From NCBI RefSeq assembly GCF_027942865.1, contig NC_134507.1, positions 36,881,711 to 36,945,710 of the forward strand: DNA of 64,000 nucleotides, in the 5' to 3' direction. The notes below the pieces were generated by a model. The model made no database searches. It was given only the letters and a program-made list of their open reading frames with translations, and was not told the origin of the DNA. The DNA comes from Odontesthes bonariensis (Eukaryota > Chordata > Actinopteri > Atheriniformes > Atherinopsidae). Position numbers and translations under genes: made by a program. Shown here one piece after another: positions 55,230 through 64,000 of this stretch. Each line of letters opens with the position of its first letter. The stretch's first letter is position 1.

Positions 55230-55246
55230 AAAAGGTGAAGGTCTGA
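55230..55246 (+). repeat. L1 target-site duplication, right copy
   Basis: Exact repeat of 49194-49210, directly after the poly(A) run. Confidence 0.95.
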
Positions 55247-55480
55247 AGCCCCCGGCATCAACAGAGTCTCTGCCCTCTTCTTTGCCTTCACGTATCTGCC
55301 CCGTAGCTTCTTCCACACATTCTTACAGAACTCCCCCTCTTTCCCCAAAGTTCTGCCAATCTCTGTGCACCAGTTTTGGGAGTTTACGTGCTCCCTGTGC
55401 TGTTTCACTGCAGTTTCGTACAGCTGCTGTACAAACGCACCTCCTGACTGAGCCTAGTCTCACATCTGTCCATCCGATTT
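55235..55480 (-). pseudogene. MADF-domain protein fragment (Harbinger accessory)
   Basis: The minus strand reads QNWCTEIGRTLGKEGEFCKN then VWKKLRGRYVKAKKRAETLL, the MADF/Myb-like DNA-binding motif of Harbinger-type transposons. An N-terminal part (CETRLSQEVRLYSSCTKLQ) lies in another frame. The L1 target site lies at its 3' side, so the L1 landed just inside or next to this element. Confidence 0.65.
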
Positions 55481-55769
55481 GTCATTCTCGGCGCAGCCAA
55501 GTTACAAAAATCGACTGGTGCACGACAACGCGCAGCGCCGTCTTTTCAAGGCAAGCGCCAGGCCTGAAACGTCATTTTGACGTCACGGTCCGCCACCGCC
55601 GTGACAGACGCGTCAACTATAACTCCGGCTTTACGCGACAAACCCTGGGCGGCGCCATTACCCTCCACAAATGCACTTCATTTCCGCCGGAAGTAGTTTG
55701 CGCAGCGTTTGCCAATGTAAACAGATGATGCTAGCTTTGACAGCCCACTCGCAGATCGTATAGCTAATA

Positions 55770-56063
55770 ATGTCCTTACAATGGGAACAGAGTTTAAATA
55801 CGTTAACTGGAGATGGAGTTACTATCCCCCACCCGAATTCGGTGCAGGACTGGGAGGATAACGTGACGACGTGGCCCAACATAACAAACAAAACTGAGCA
55901 CCTAGAAATAGAAGTACCCTACGACCAAGGCTTTGTTCAGGAGCATATCACAAGGCTGCGTACATTTTACTTTTCCCACATGCTCCCGAAAATCGTTGAT
56001 GATTTTGTTGAGGGAAGGTTACAGTTCTGCAGTAAATATCTCAGCATTTTAAAACCAAAATAA
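55770..56063 (+). pseudogene. Possible C-terminus of ISL2EU accessory nuclease
   Basis: The 97-residue frame ends in VPYDQGFVQEHITRLRTFYF and SHMLPKIVDDFVEGRL, which resembles the tail of YqaJ-type proteins in ISL2EU elements. The assignment is from memory. AATAAA at 56156-56161 could end its transcript. Confidence 0.4.
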
Positions 56064-56466
56064 ACTGCCCTATGTAGGTGCCCAAGGGTGCCAACAGATG
56101 TCTGTTGTTTACATAATGTAAAATAATGTGGAATATATTGTTGTACAAAATTGAAAATAAAGGTTGATATAATTTCATTTCATTATTGCACTGAACTACG
56201 ATCATGAGTGCCCTATCTTCCTTAGAGTGTTACAATTTCTTTTAACACAGTTCATTCATAGTAAACTCATACTTTACATTAATAACACTGGATTAATTCA
56301 TTGTTTTGAGGAAATGAAACAAATGGCTTCAACTAGAAAGATCATGTATTTAATCCTAACAGGTATTAAAAAGTGAAATACAAAACGACCCCACACAATT
56401 ACATCACTATAATAATTTACAATATTAACTGTTAAACATATACTAACAGGGACACAAGGCAAGATT

Positions 56467-56649
56467 CTAAACCTCATGAGGCATTCTGATCAGTGAGAAG
56501 TGATCATCACTTCTCAGGTTAACTTGGCCAGCACAGATGGTCAAGATGTTGTCCAGTTTACCTGCCATGATGGGAACAGTCTGGGATAAAATCTTAAAGA
56601 TCTTCAGTCTCTGGATTGCTCTTTCCACATGTATGCGGACATTTGTCAA
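56467..56649 (-). pseudogene. DDE_Tnp_4 transposase C-terminal fragment
   Basis: The minus-strand 60 residues include VRIHVERAIQRLKIFKILSQ, which carries the final catalytic Glu of the DDE_Tnp_4 fold (HVERAI), then NILTICAGQVNL. The upstream two thirds of the transposase are missing. Confidence 0.75.
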
Positions 56650-56949
56650 AGCACTCTCTATCTAACCACTCGTTCAAGTGCAGCCAACTACTGCACGTCG
56701 TTCCCGAACCACTTTTCCTCTTAAGGTTTTCCATCCTTTTTCTCACTGCGTCGATATCGGAGCTAGCTAGCAAAACAAACCGGAGCCCGCCAGAACGGAA
56801 GTGGAAAGCATCGACGGGAGGAGTTTGCAGAGCTGATCTGTCAGTGTTAAAGAAGCAGAAATGAGAAACTCCTCTGAAGTTGATCAGAAATTGAGGTTTT
56901 ACGGAGCACCAAAGAAAAATGTTTAATCAATATCAAACGTCAAACTTAA

Positions 56950-57452
56950 AGGTGGGGTAGGGCTTCTTTTTCTGGAGCATTTTTTTACATATTGCTTGAA
57001 ATACTCTTCACACCCCCATTGCAACCAATTAATTAAAAGTTTTGACACAAAAATGGAAAGTTTTATTGGCCTCTAGAACGAACAATCCAGGAAAAACACT
57101 ATCCAATCATACTGAACGGATTGTTAACAATGATTGGATTCTGATGCGTCTATCAAACTGCAATCTGCTCCTCCCTCCCCCTCCTTCCCCCTGTGCGCGT
57201 ACCCTGCTCCGTGAACGAATTACGCGTCCAGAAGCTTGGCAGGAAGCTAAACTAGAGCCGGCTTGGCTAGCACCTAGCATTATTAAACGTATAGTTAGCA
57301 TATACTAAATACTAAATACGGCAACGTGTGAACGCTCTTGACGTGGCGTGGGTTCGGGGGGAAGTCTGAAGAAAGGGGTTGGGACTTTTGACCTGTGTAT
57401 TTTCAAAAAGCAGCTTCGCTGGACTCAAAATCCAGGATCTCCTACCCTACCT
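56950..57452. mobile_element. MITE flanked by TTAA
   Basis: Ends AGGTGGGGTAGG and its inverse CCTACCCTACCT bound 503 bp, with TTAA at both sides (56946-56949 and 57453-57456). TTAA duplication suggests the piggyBac superfamily. No transposase frame is present. Confidence 0.75.
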
Positions 57453-57555
57453 TTAACCAGTCAGTCACATTTTGTCAAAATGTTTCATCACTGATCAGCC
57501 TTTAACATTTAAAAGATGCTTTATTTTGTTCCTCGACAGCAAATTAGCTCGCTGA

Positions 57556-57563
57556 TGACGTCA
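57556..57563 (+). promoter_or_regulatory. CRE/ATF site of the 7SL gene
   Basis: TGACGTCA lies 43-50 bp upstream of the 7SL start. Human 7SL genes have an ATF/CREB site in the same place, so this copy has its own promoter and is not just an inserted RNA copy. Confidence 0.8.
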
Positions 57564-57605
57564 GGATCAAAAAGCCCAAAACCTGCTTGAATGAGAGCAC
57601 CTGTC

Positions 57606-57903
57606 GCCGGGAGCGGTGGCGCGTGCCTGTAATCCAAGCTACAGGGAGGCTGAGGCTGGTGGATCGCTTGAACTCAGGAGTTCTGAGCTGCAGAGGACTA
57701 TGTCGATCGGGTGTCCGCACTAAGTTGGGTATCGATATGGTGCGCCTGGGGTAGCCCGGGAACACCAGGTTGTCTAAGGAGGGGGGCAACGGCCCAGGTG
57801 GGAAACGGAGCAGGTCAAAGCCCCCGTGCTGCTCAGTAGTGGGATCGCACCTGTGAATAGATGCTGTAGTGCAGCCTGAGTAATACAGCAGGACTCAGTC
57901 TTT
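57606..57903 (+). ncRNA. rn7sl: 7SL RNA (signal recognition particle RNA)
   Basis: About 298 nt match vertebrate 7SL end to end. The 5' Alu domain reads GCCGGGAGCGGTGGCGCGTG and CCTGTAATCC, and includes the Pol III A and B box regions. The S domain includes GATCGGGTGTCCGCACTAAG and the SRP54-binding helix GGAAACGGAGCAGGTCAAAG. The 3' half pairs back with GATCGCACCTGTGAATAG. It ends in a TTTTT terminator (57901-57905). SRP RNA scaffolds the particle that targets secretory proteins to the ER. The intact ends and the upstream CRE suggest a functional gene. Confidence 0.95.
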
Positions 57904-57905
57904 TT

Positions 57906-58505
57906 ACACTCTTTCTGCTCTTCCACACACACAACACACTGCACGCGCGCTACAACGACACGCTTTGACATCTTTTAGCAGCTTCCTCGCTGCTTCTCTG
58001 GCTTCTCTTTCCCTTACAAAGCACAGCTGTTTCTTGCTCCTGCAGCGCCTCCACCTGGACAACACGACCAATGACCATCACTCACTGCAGCTTCACAGAC
58101 TCATTCAAAGAAGCTGCTCCAGAGGACACTTGCCAATTAGTTTAATGGGGTGCCATGTGTTTCCACATGCCCAAACATATTTAAGGGAAAGTAAAGGACA
58201 CTTAACTATTTGACCAAATTCCCACAGTTTCCTGTCTTCTTCTTTCAGCTCATCAGTGATCATACCTAACCACAACTACATACTTTGTATTCATTTGATA
58301 AGTTTCTCAGTTTTGCTCAAATTCATATGTTTAAACAAAAGGAATGATTAGATTCAAACATTCCTTAAACATCCTCTAAATCCTGTGTCCGTCTTCAGCA
58401 AAATCAGAAGAGAGAAACAAGCGACCAGACTGGTGGAGTTGAATTATTGTTAATAATTTTAGATGATTTTGACAGTTTTCAGTGCTCTGAGCAGTGCTGT
58501 TATAT
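57906..58505. other. No gene identified
   Basis: 7SL 3' flank and unassigned sequence with no supported feature. Confidence 0.5.
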
Positions 58506-58513
58506 ATCAGAAT

Positions 58514-58982
58514 TAGGGCTGGGACTTTAGCGCGTTAATTTCGATTAATTAACTACACACATATTAGCGCGTTAAAAAAAAATAACGCATTTTAATCGCA
58601 CACATTTTTTTTTTTTAAATACAGACGGATGGAAGCGTCGACAAGAGCGTGGTTGTGTGCAGATTATGCAACAAGGAATTTGCGTATCACCGCAGCGTAT
58701 CAAGCCTCAAATATCACCTCAACGCTAAACATGTAGCAGCTAGCGTGGAAGCTAACGGGGGCCCAACGCAGCTTAACATCCAAGATTCTATATACTGTGT
58801 TTTCATGCATGCTACATTCAGATTTAAAATAGGGATATGTTCTGTGTTTGTTGAAATATCGTTGAAAATGTTAATTTTCTAAAGGATGAAGTATATGCGA
58901 TTAAAATGCGATTAATTTCGATTAATTAATTTCAAAGCCTGTAGTTAACTCGATTAAAAATTTTAATCGAGTCACAGCCCTA
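58514..58982. mobile_element. hAT element carrying a BED-finger exon
   Basis: Ends TAGGGCTGGGACT and AGTCACAGCCCTA are imperfect inverted repeats bounding 469 bp. A perfect 8-bp target duplication ATCAGAAT (58506-58513, 58983-58990) is the hAT signature. The inside is rich in ATTAATCG-type repeats and holds one short coding piece. Confidence 0.9.
58622..58790 (+). pseudogene. BED zinc finger from a hAT transposase
   Basis: DGSVDKSVVVCRLCNKEFAY followed by SSLKYHLNAKH gives the C2...H/H pattern of a BED finger (DNA-binding N-terminus of hAT transposases). The remainder of the transposase is deleted. Confidence 0.75.
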
Positions 58983-58990
58983 ATCAGAAT

Positions 58991-59743
58991 ATCTCAGATT
59001 ATATTAAGATATGTGAATGAGTGGAAAGACCTCTGATTTTTCACATTTTGGTGTTGATCTGAATATGAATAATCCTGCCTCTGACTGCAGGAGGATCATT
59101 TAAAACAGAACTTTAACTGATGGTATTTTAGCATAGCACTTCCTTTGTTTCCTTCTGAGGTTTTCTCTGACTTCACAGACTTGCTGATCGATCAGCTCAG
59201 CGAGGGAATTGATTTCAGCGGGAGCTCAGAGATGCTTCTTCATCCTCCATGTTCACCAGCATCTCCTCCTCCTGTCCCAAACTGAGAAGCTCTCTGACTT
59301 CAAGCCTCTTTGTGCTCTGTCCTCACACCTAAACTCCACCTGAGAGGCAGCACAAGCTGAAACTCTGACTTTATTTCTTCCTTTATCTGGGTGACCTGGA
59401 AGGAATCTGAAACATACAGAGACTCTGCACTGCGAGATTATTATTAAGACGATGACTGTGAACTGATCAACAGACTTGGCAGCAGTTTGTGAACAAGGAC
59501 AGATGGCTCTCCATCCCAGTTCCAGCAGTTTTTCAACCCAAACTCCAATTAAAGTCTGAAGAATTCAGAGATGGTCCAACTGAGTCTGTAGGTCCTCACA
59601 TCTTCAACCACACTCTGAAAAATGCTGCAGTAAGGTCCCAGTGTCATAGTGAAACATTCCTGTTAATTATAGTGCGTATAGCTACATCAAATATTCTGAT
59701 ATCTTTGCTCTCTGGATCTTCTAACAAAGCAAACTTTGAATAT
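58991..59743. other. No gene identified
   Basis: No feature I can support. A 120-aa frame at 59489-59851 runs into the 5S-bearing repeat and is not credible. Confidence 0.45.
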
Positions 59744-60046
59744 TTCTCAGAAGCTAAGCAGAGTCGGGCCTGGTTAATACTTGGATGGGAGACTGCCTGG
59801 GAATACCAGGTGCTGTTAGCCTTCTGGCTTCTCCAGGTGCATGCAGTTTGACTACGTCAAATGCAAAGGCAGTCCCTGTTTGACTTTTTGGAACTTGTCC
59901 TTTCTCAGGACAAAGTTAAATGTATGAGGATCAAAGCCAACAATGGCCTGGGACATCTCAGCAGGTCCAGGATCAGCAACATGGAGACTGAGAGCTAAAC
60001 AGAGGTGTCTGCCAACCAATCAGCAGCAGCCCAAGCTGGTTAACTT

Positions 60047-60081
<35 letters not shown>

Positions 60082-60552
60082 ACAGGGTGATCGTCAGATG
60101 TTTCAACAAAAGACATGCAGGGCGCAGAAGTAAATATAACTGTATTATTTTAAGAATTGGAAAGAATTGTCCTTGTGGATAAAAATCATGTCATTAACAT
60201 CCATTTCTCTGACGGAAGTTAATAATTATTTGTGTTGACAGCAGCACTGTCACTGTGAAGGAGAGTGCATGAGAGTGTTAGTAGGTGATGGATCAATAAT
60301 TGTATTTTCCAGGTACACAGTGTAGGACACAAACACTTCTACATATTGATTATATAAACCATCCCAGTCAGAACATCACCTGAGATGTCTACCCTGTGAG
60401 GGACATTTGTTTTTTGAGGTGTGGGAGTTAGAGGCAGCTGGAAGCTCTAACAGTCAACCAGCCACAGAGGATGAAGCTCTGATCACTTTTTTCATCTCAT
60501 TGCTTTACAACTTCACCGCTTGACTAGGCTCATGGATTATCTATGTACATTA
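59744..60552 (+). repeat. Dispersed repeat with 5S fragment at its left end (copy B)
   Basis: It starts with a 77-bp 3' 5S fragment (59744-59820) like those in the array, followed by the same sequence as array positions 516-722, then a GT run (60048-60080), then the same 3' part as 25330-26030. It therefore joins the array-captured segment and the array flank in one piece and is the best model for the ancestral repeat. It may be a 5S-derived SINE-like family or a local duplication. Confidence 0.85.
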
Positions 60553-61409
60553 CATACAAAGAAAATAGACTCAAATGTAACCTCTCTTCTATGCATATTC
60601 AGAACTTATTTAAATCTCTTCCAGAAAAACTCTTGTTTTGATCGTTTTCTTTAAAATAAAGATTTTTAAAAAGCTAACTGACCATGTGCTCTGTTTTACA
60701 TATAACACCAGTTATAGAGGTAAACACGCAAAGTTAACATATTGACAGGTTTCAAATGTATTTTTCAGTGGCGGCCGTGCTTTGGCTCACTGGGCCTTCA
60801 GTGCGGGTTTACCGTCCATTCAGAGTCGCTATTTAAATCCGTCCTGAGTGCCCACATGGATCTGGATCTCACTAACCGTGCTGTATGCCAATAAACACAG
60901 AGAGACAGCTGTTAGAAGACTTTCTTCTGCAGGTTTCCTTCTGATTTATTTATTTTTAAACACATATTCAGCAGCAGGATGTTTATTCATCAATTAGCCT
61001 ACTAATAATGAACTATGAGAGGCATTTCACGTATTGAGAGCGACTTCCATTGTTATTGTTATTATTATCACGTATATCAGCAGTTCAGAATATTTGATCA
61101 TTTATATTTATAATTTAATATTTATACATGTAAATAAAATACATAATACTCACAAGAGTTCCTGATTATTATCTATTTATTGACATATCACTGAGATGCT
61201 CCACATGTTAGTCCATTGTTGCCAGTTAACTGCAGCCTTGCACCTTTCAGCAGCAGCTGTTACCGCTGAGCAATCAGTTCCCTCTGCACTGAGGATCATA
61301 TGAAAGCAGCTCCTGCAGCTTCAGGTTAGTGTCACAGGGCTCTGAACTTTGTGTTAGTGCAGTTTGGCAGGAGCAGGTCCCAGGCAAGCTTTAATTATAT
61401 TGCAGCAGA
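60553..61409. other. Upstream region of the secreted-protein gene
   Basis: No coding exon seen. CAGCTG E-boxes occur near 60908 and 61254. A promoter is expected close to 61330-61400 but no clear TATA is visible. Confidence 0.4.
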
Positions 61410-62290
61410 ATGAGGTGAGTAACTTCTAGTCTATCCCAGTGCTTCTAAGTGGTGGCACTGAACCTCTGCTGCCTTAAATGTCTGAGGCAAGCAGAACCTC
61501 ATTTGGTCGCAGCATTACACTATGAATATACAGTTAAGCTCAACAGGACTGGGCATGTTAAGGGGAGGTGGTGGTTGGACCCCACTGGTCTCTAAATGTA
61601 CTCAGAACTTCATATGAGATGTTCCTGTTTCTGCAGGGTTTTGTGGCTTTCTTGTGTGCTGATTGGAAGCATCGCCTGCATTCCTGCACAAAGCGGTAAG
61701 CTGATCCCAATCAAAGCTCAGCAACTAAAAACAGTTTAAATTGACTCGGGGTGTAAATGGAAGGCTGATCTTAATTCTCTGTTTCCTCACCAATGTATTC
61801 AGTTTATGGACAAGATCTATCTAAGCCAACGTATCAGAAACAAACTGGAGCCAGTGGTTCTGGAGCACAGCAGCATGGTGCTCAGGGAGGTCAGTCTGGA
61901 GCTCCTGGCAGCAATTACCAGTTTGCAGATGGGAGCTGGAGCCTTTCATCTGACACCAGCGGCGAGGACGAGCCAGTCTTCACTCCTGTGGCCGACGAGG
62001 ATCAAGTCTACGCTTACAAATCTCGGTCCCGCTACAACAAGAAGCGTGTGCTGTTCAGCCAGTTCCGCTACACCCCAACAGAATCTGAGCCAGACCACGG
62101 CAAAACATCTCAGCACAAGGTTCAAGTTCAGAGCGGCTTCTGAGGATCTTTCTGGTGAGGCTCATTTTACTCTGCATGTGTGCTCTCTGTAGCTGCTGGT
62201 AGGTGACTGACTTTCTTTGTCTTGCAGATCTGCATATTCTAGAGGCATCGCTGCTGCTACCGCTTGAATAAATGGCTTTAACTTGAATAC
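61410..62290 (+). CDS. Small secreted protein, four exons, unrecognised
   Basis: Exons: 61410-61414 (ATGAG), 61637-61695, 61803-62154 (stop TGA at 62141-62143) and 62228 to about 62290 (3' UTR with AATAAA at 62267-62272). All junctions follow GT/AG and keep frame, giving 134 residues. The first 20 or so (MRVLWLSCVLIGSIACIPAQ) form a signal peptide. A Gly/Ser/Gln/Ala-rich stretch follows (residues 30-55), then an acidic patch (DTSGEDEPVF), then a basic YNKKR that could be a processing site. No cysteines occur in the mature part. The low-complexity, secreted, cysteine-free design recalls extracellular-matrix or egg-coat proteins, but this is a guess. Confidence 0.75.
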
Positions 62291-63179
62291 CTTGTTGCAC
62301 CATCAAATGGCTCCTCGCTGTCTCTGGGTCATCCAGTTGTGGGTTGGAGGTGATAGTTGAGGGCCTGACAGGTTGACATGACTTAATCCTATAAATAAGA
62401 TGTTGGCATTAACTTAAGGACAGTATCTGATCAAAGGTGAGCTTGTGACGGTCTTGACGGCTTCAGCTTGGAATGCATTCCCAACTAAAAATGGCTGAAA
62501 AGCCAACTGCAGCTCTCTGACAGCAGTGGGTAAAGGTGTGGCCTTGAGCTCTATCAGAAGATTCCACTGCTGCATATTGTGCTGAGGGGGAAACCTTTCC
62601 ACTCTGTAGCAGTCCTCACCCTACAGCTCTGGGTAAGGGCAGACCCATCAGATGCTGGGGCCATGTGAAACCTGGACAGTATTTTCTGCAAGTCCATGAC
62701 TGAGGATGGCTTCATAACATCGTCTGCGGTTGCAAAGGTCTTGTACTCTGAATACTTGTAATGAAGCTTGTGCTACACAAATCAAAAGATGTGGCAGCTA
62801 CTTTTAGTGAAGTGGCTTGGCAACAAAATTTATAGGCTCAATGTTGTCACTTACTCACTACCTGGAAGTAAGTTGGATCAGGTGGTGGGGGCAAACATCT
62901 AGTGGAGGACCCTATTCATGACATCTTAAACACAAAGCTGAGTATTTTTATTAAATGTACATTACCATTGAGGTTGGGTCATGGAAACTGAAAGGAGCCT
63001 CTCAGCCTCAATTGCAGAGGTGTGGCCAGAAGGTCATCATTGCCTATCAGGACAGTAGCATAGGACCTGCTCGTGAATATTAGCATGTAGGGAAAAATTC
63101 AAACTGTAGAAAAAGGCCTTTTGTGTTGGGTTGTTCAGGAGGTTGACCTGAAGCGGGTACCAAGTGGCCAAAAGGGCTG
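62291..63179. other. No gene identified
   Basis: Unassigned sequence without supported coding or RNA features. Confidence 0.45.
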
Positions 63180-63705
63180 CATCATCAGTAGCTGCTCAAG
63201 CTAAAATTCAGGGATGGGAAGAATTTCTCATCTGGCTGCCTATAAGGTTCAGGATCCAGTTTAAAATTCTTATCACATACAAAGCCTTTCATCATCAGGC
63301 ACCTGGTTACATCTGTGACCTGATCCACTCCTATTACACAACCAGGTCTCTTAGGTCCTCAGACCAGAGCTTATTGACTGTCCCCCGCTCTTGTCTAAAG
63401 ACAAAGGGTGATCGTGCCTTTGAGGTATTGGCTCCAACTCTTTGGAACTCTCTTCCCCTATGTCTACGGTCTGCAACTTCTTTAGACATTTTCAAAAAGA
63501 ATCTGAAGACCCACCTATTTAAAATAGCTTTTATCCGTTCTTAAAGTGCCCATCTGCTCTGTAGCCTCATGCTTTTCTGCTATTACTGTGTTTTCTTATG
63601 TGTGTGTATATGAAATGTTGACTTGCATCGTATTGTGAAGCACTTTGTGAATTTTATTTTCTGAACGGTGCTATACAAATAAATTTATTATTATCTGTTC
63701 CCATT
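63180..63705 (+). mobile_element. LINE 3' end, 5'-truncated
   Basis: The frame encodes RIQFKILITYKAFHHQAPGY, then TTRSLRSSDQSLLTVPRS and LWNSLPLCLRSA...FKKNLKTHLF, the conserved C-terminus of a teleost LINE, ending at 63544. The 3' UTR ends GCTATACAAATAAA plus a TTATTATTAT tail. Confidence 0.75.
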
Positions 63706-63819
63706 TCTTTGTATCTATAAAATAACAGTTTGACATGCATGAAATGGCATTTTTGCAGAAACCAGGTAATTCCCTGAGAGATGCATCTGTACCTTCAGCT
63801 GTTCAATGAAGCCTCATCA

Positions 63820-63966
63820 GAAATGGGCTCCATGGAAGGGTGGCTGTCAAGAAGCCGTTCTTAAGGAGGGGAAACAGGGAGAAAAGGCTGAGCTATGAAA
63901 AATGGCACAAAAAGTGGACTGAAAATCAGGTCTGGAGGGACGAATCCTCCCCAGAACCCAGGGAGG
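63820..63966 (+). pseudogene. Tc1-like transposase fragment
   Basis: The plus strand reads NGLHGRVAVKKPFLRRGNRE then KRLSYEKWHKKWTENQ and WRDES, the region leading to the second catalytic Asp of Tc1 transposases. Both ends are truncated. Confidence 0.75.
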
Positions 63967-64000
63967 GTTAGAATAACTGTGTTAAATAAATTAATAAATC

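Larger units (their letters stand above)
55247..56870. mobile_element. Harbinger/ISL2EU-like DNA transposon remains
   Basis: A MADF fragment (minus), a plus-strand frame at 55770-56063 and a DDE_Tnp_4 C-terminus (minus) lie close together, with the last two convergent. Convergent genes are typical of ISL2EU elements. Terminal inverted repeats were not found. The left part of the element may lie at 48780-49193, beyond the L1. Confidence 0.5.

Overview
The window is vertebrate nuclear DNA, almost certainly from a ray-finned (teleost) fish. The evidence is intron-bearing genes with GT/AG junctions, canonical vertebrate 5S, U2, U5 and 7SL RNA genes, a teleost-style C2H2 zinc-finger gene, and the usual teleost mix of hAT, Tc1, Harbinger, Helentron, L1 and L2-type elements. 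No bacterial operon, phage or CRISPR feature is present.

Region 1 (1-25332) is a tandem array with a period of 1695-1702 bp. Each unit carries, all on the minus strand, a U5 snRNA gene, a complete 5S rRNA gene with its T-run terminator, and a U2 snRNA gene. Fifteen copies of each are in view and the array runs off the left edge. Each unit also holds a 3' 5S fragment in the opposite orientation, attached to a piece of a dispersed repeat. The open frames in the array are shadows of these RNA genes. Units differ by a few diagnostic bases that occur in blocks, as expected from unequal exchange. The array ends inside another copy of the same dispersed repeat, which recurs at 59.74-60.55 kb.

Region 2 (25.3-39.7 kb) is repeat-rich. 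It holds a previously unsplit plus-strand gene or gene fragment (four in-phase exons, 27.6-29.2 kb, OB-fold-like) with a Tc1 remnant in an intron, a hAT remnant, a Helentron (helicase plus endonuclease, decayed), a ZBED-type hAT fragment, an RT fragment and a Harbinger-type MITE with a TCA target duplication.

Region 3 (39.7-49.2 kb) holds a minus-strand zinc-finger gene: ten fingers in the last exon and a 12-bp coding minisatellite in the exon before it. A LINE tail split by a hAT element lies in its intron. Next come an L2/CR1-type LINE and a decayed Ig V-set exon.

Region 4 (49.2-57.5 kb) is a full-length L1-type LINE (ORF1 and ORF2 both open, poly(A), 17-bp target duplication). It sits inside or beside a decayed Harbinger/ISL2EU-like element, followed by a TTAA-flanked MITE.

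Region 5 (57.5-64 kb) holds a complete-looking 7SL (SRP) RNA gene with an upstream CRE site, a hAT element carrying a BED finger, the second dispersed-repeat copy, a four-exon gene for a small secreted protein of about 134 residues that I do not recognise, a LINE 3' end and a Tc1 fragment.

Functionally, the window joins parts of the spliceosome (U2, U5), the ribosome (5S) and the signal recognition particle (7SL). Whether the 7SL gene is linked to the array for any reason is not shown by the sequence.
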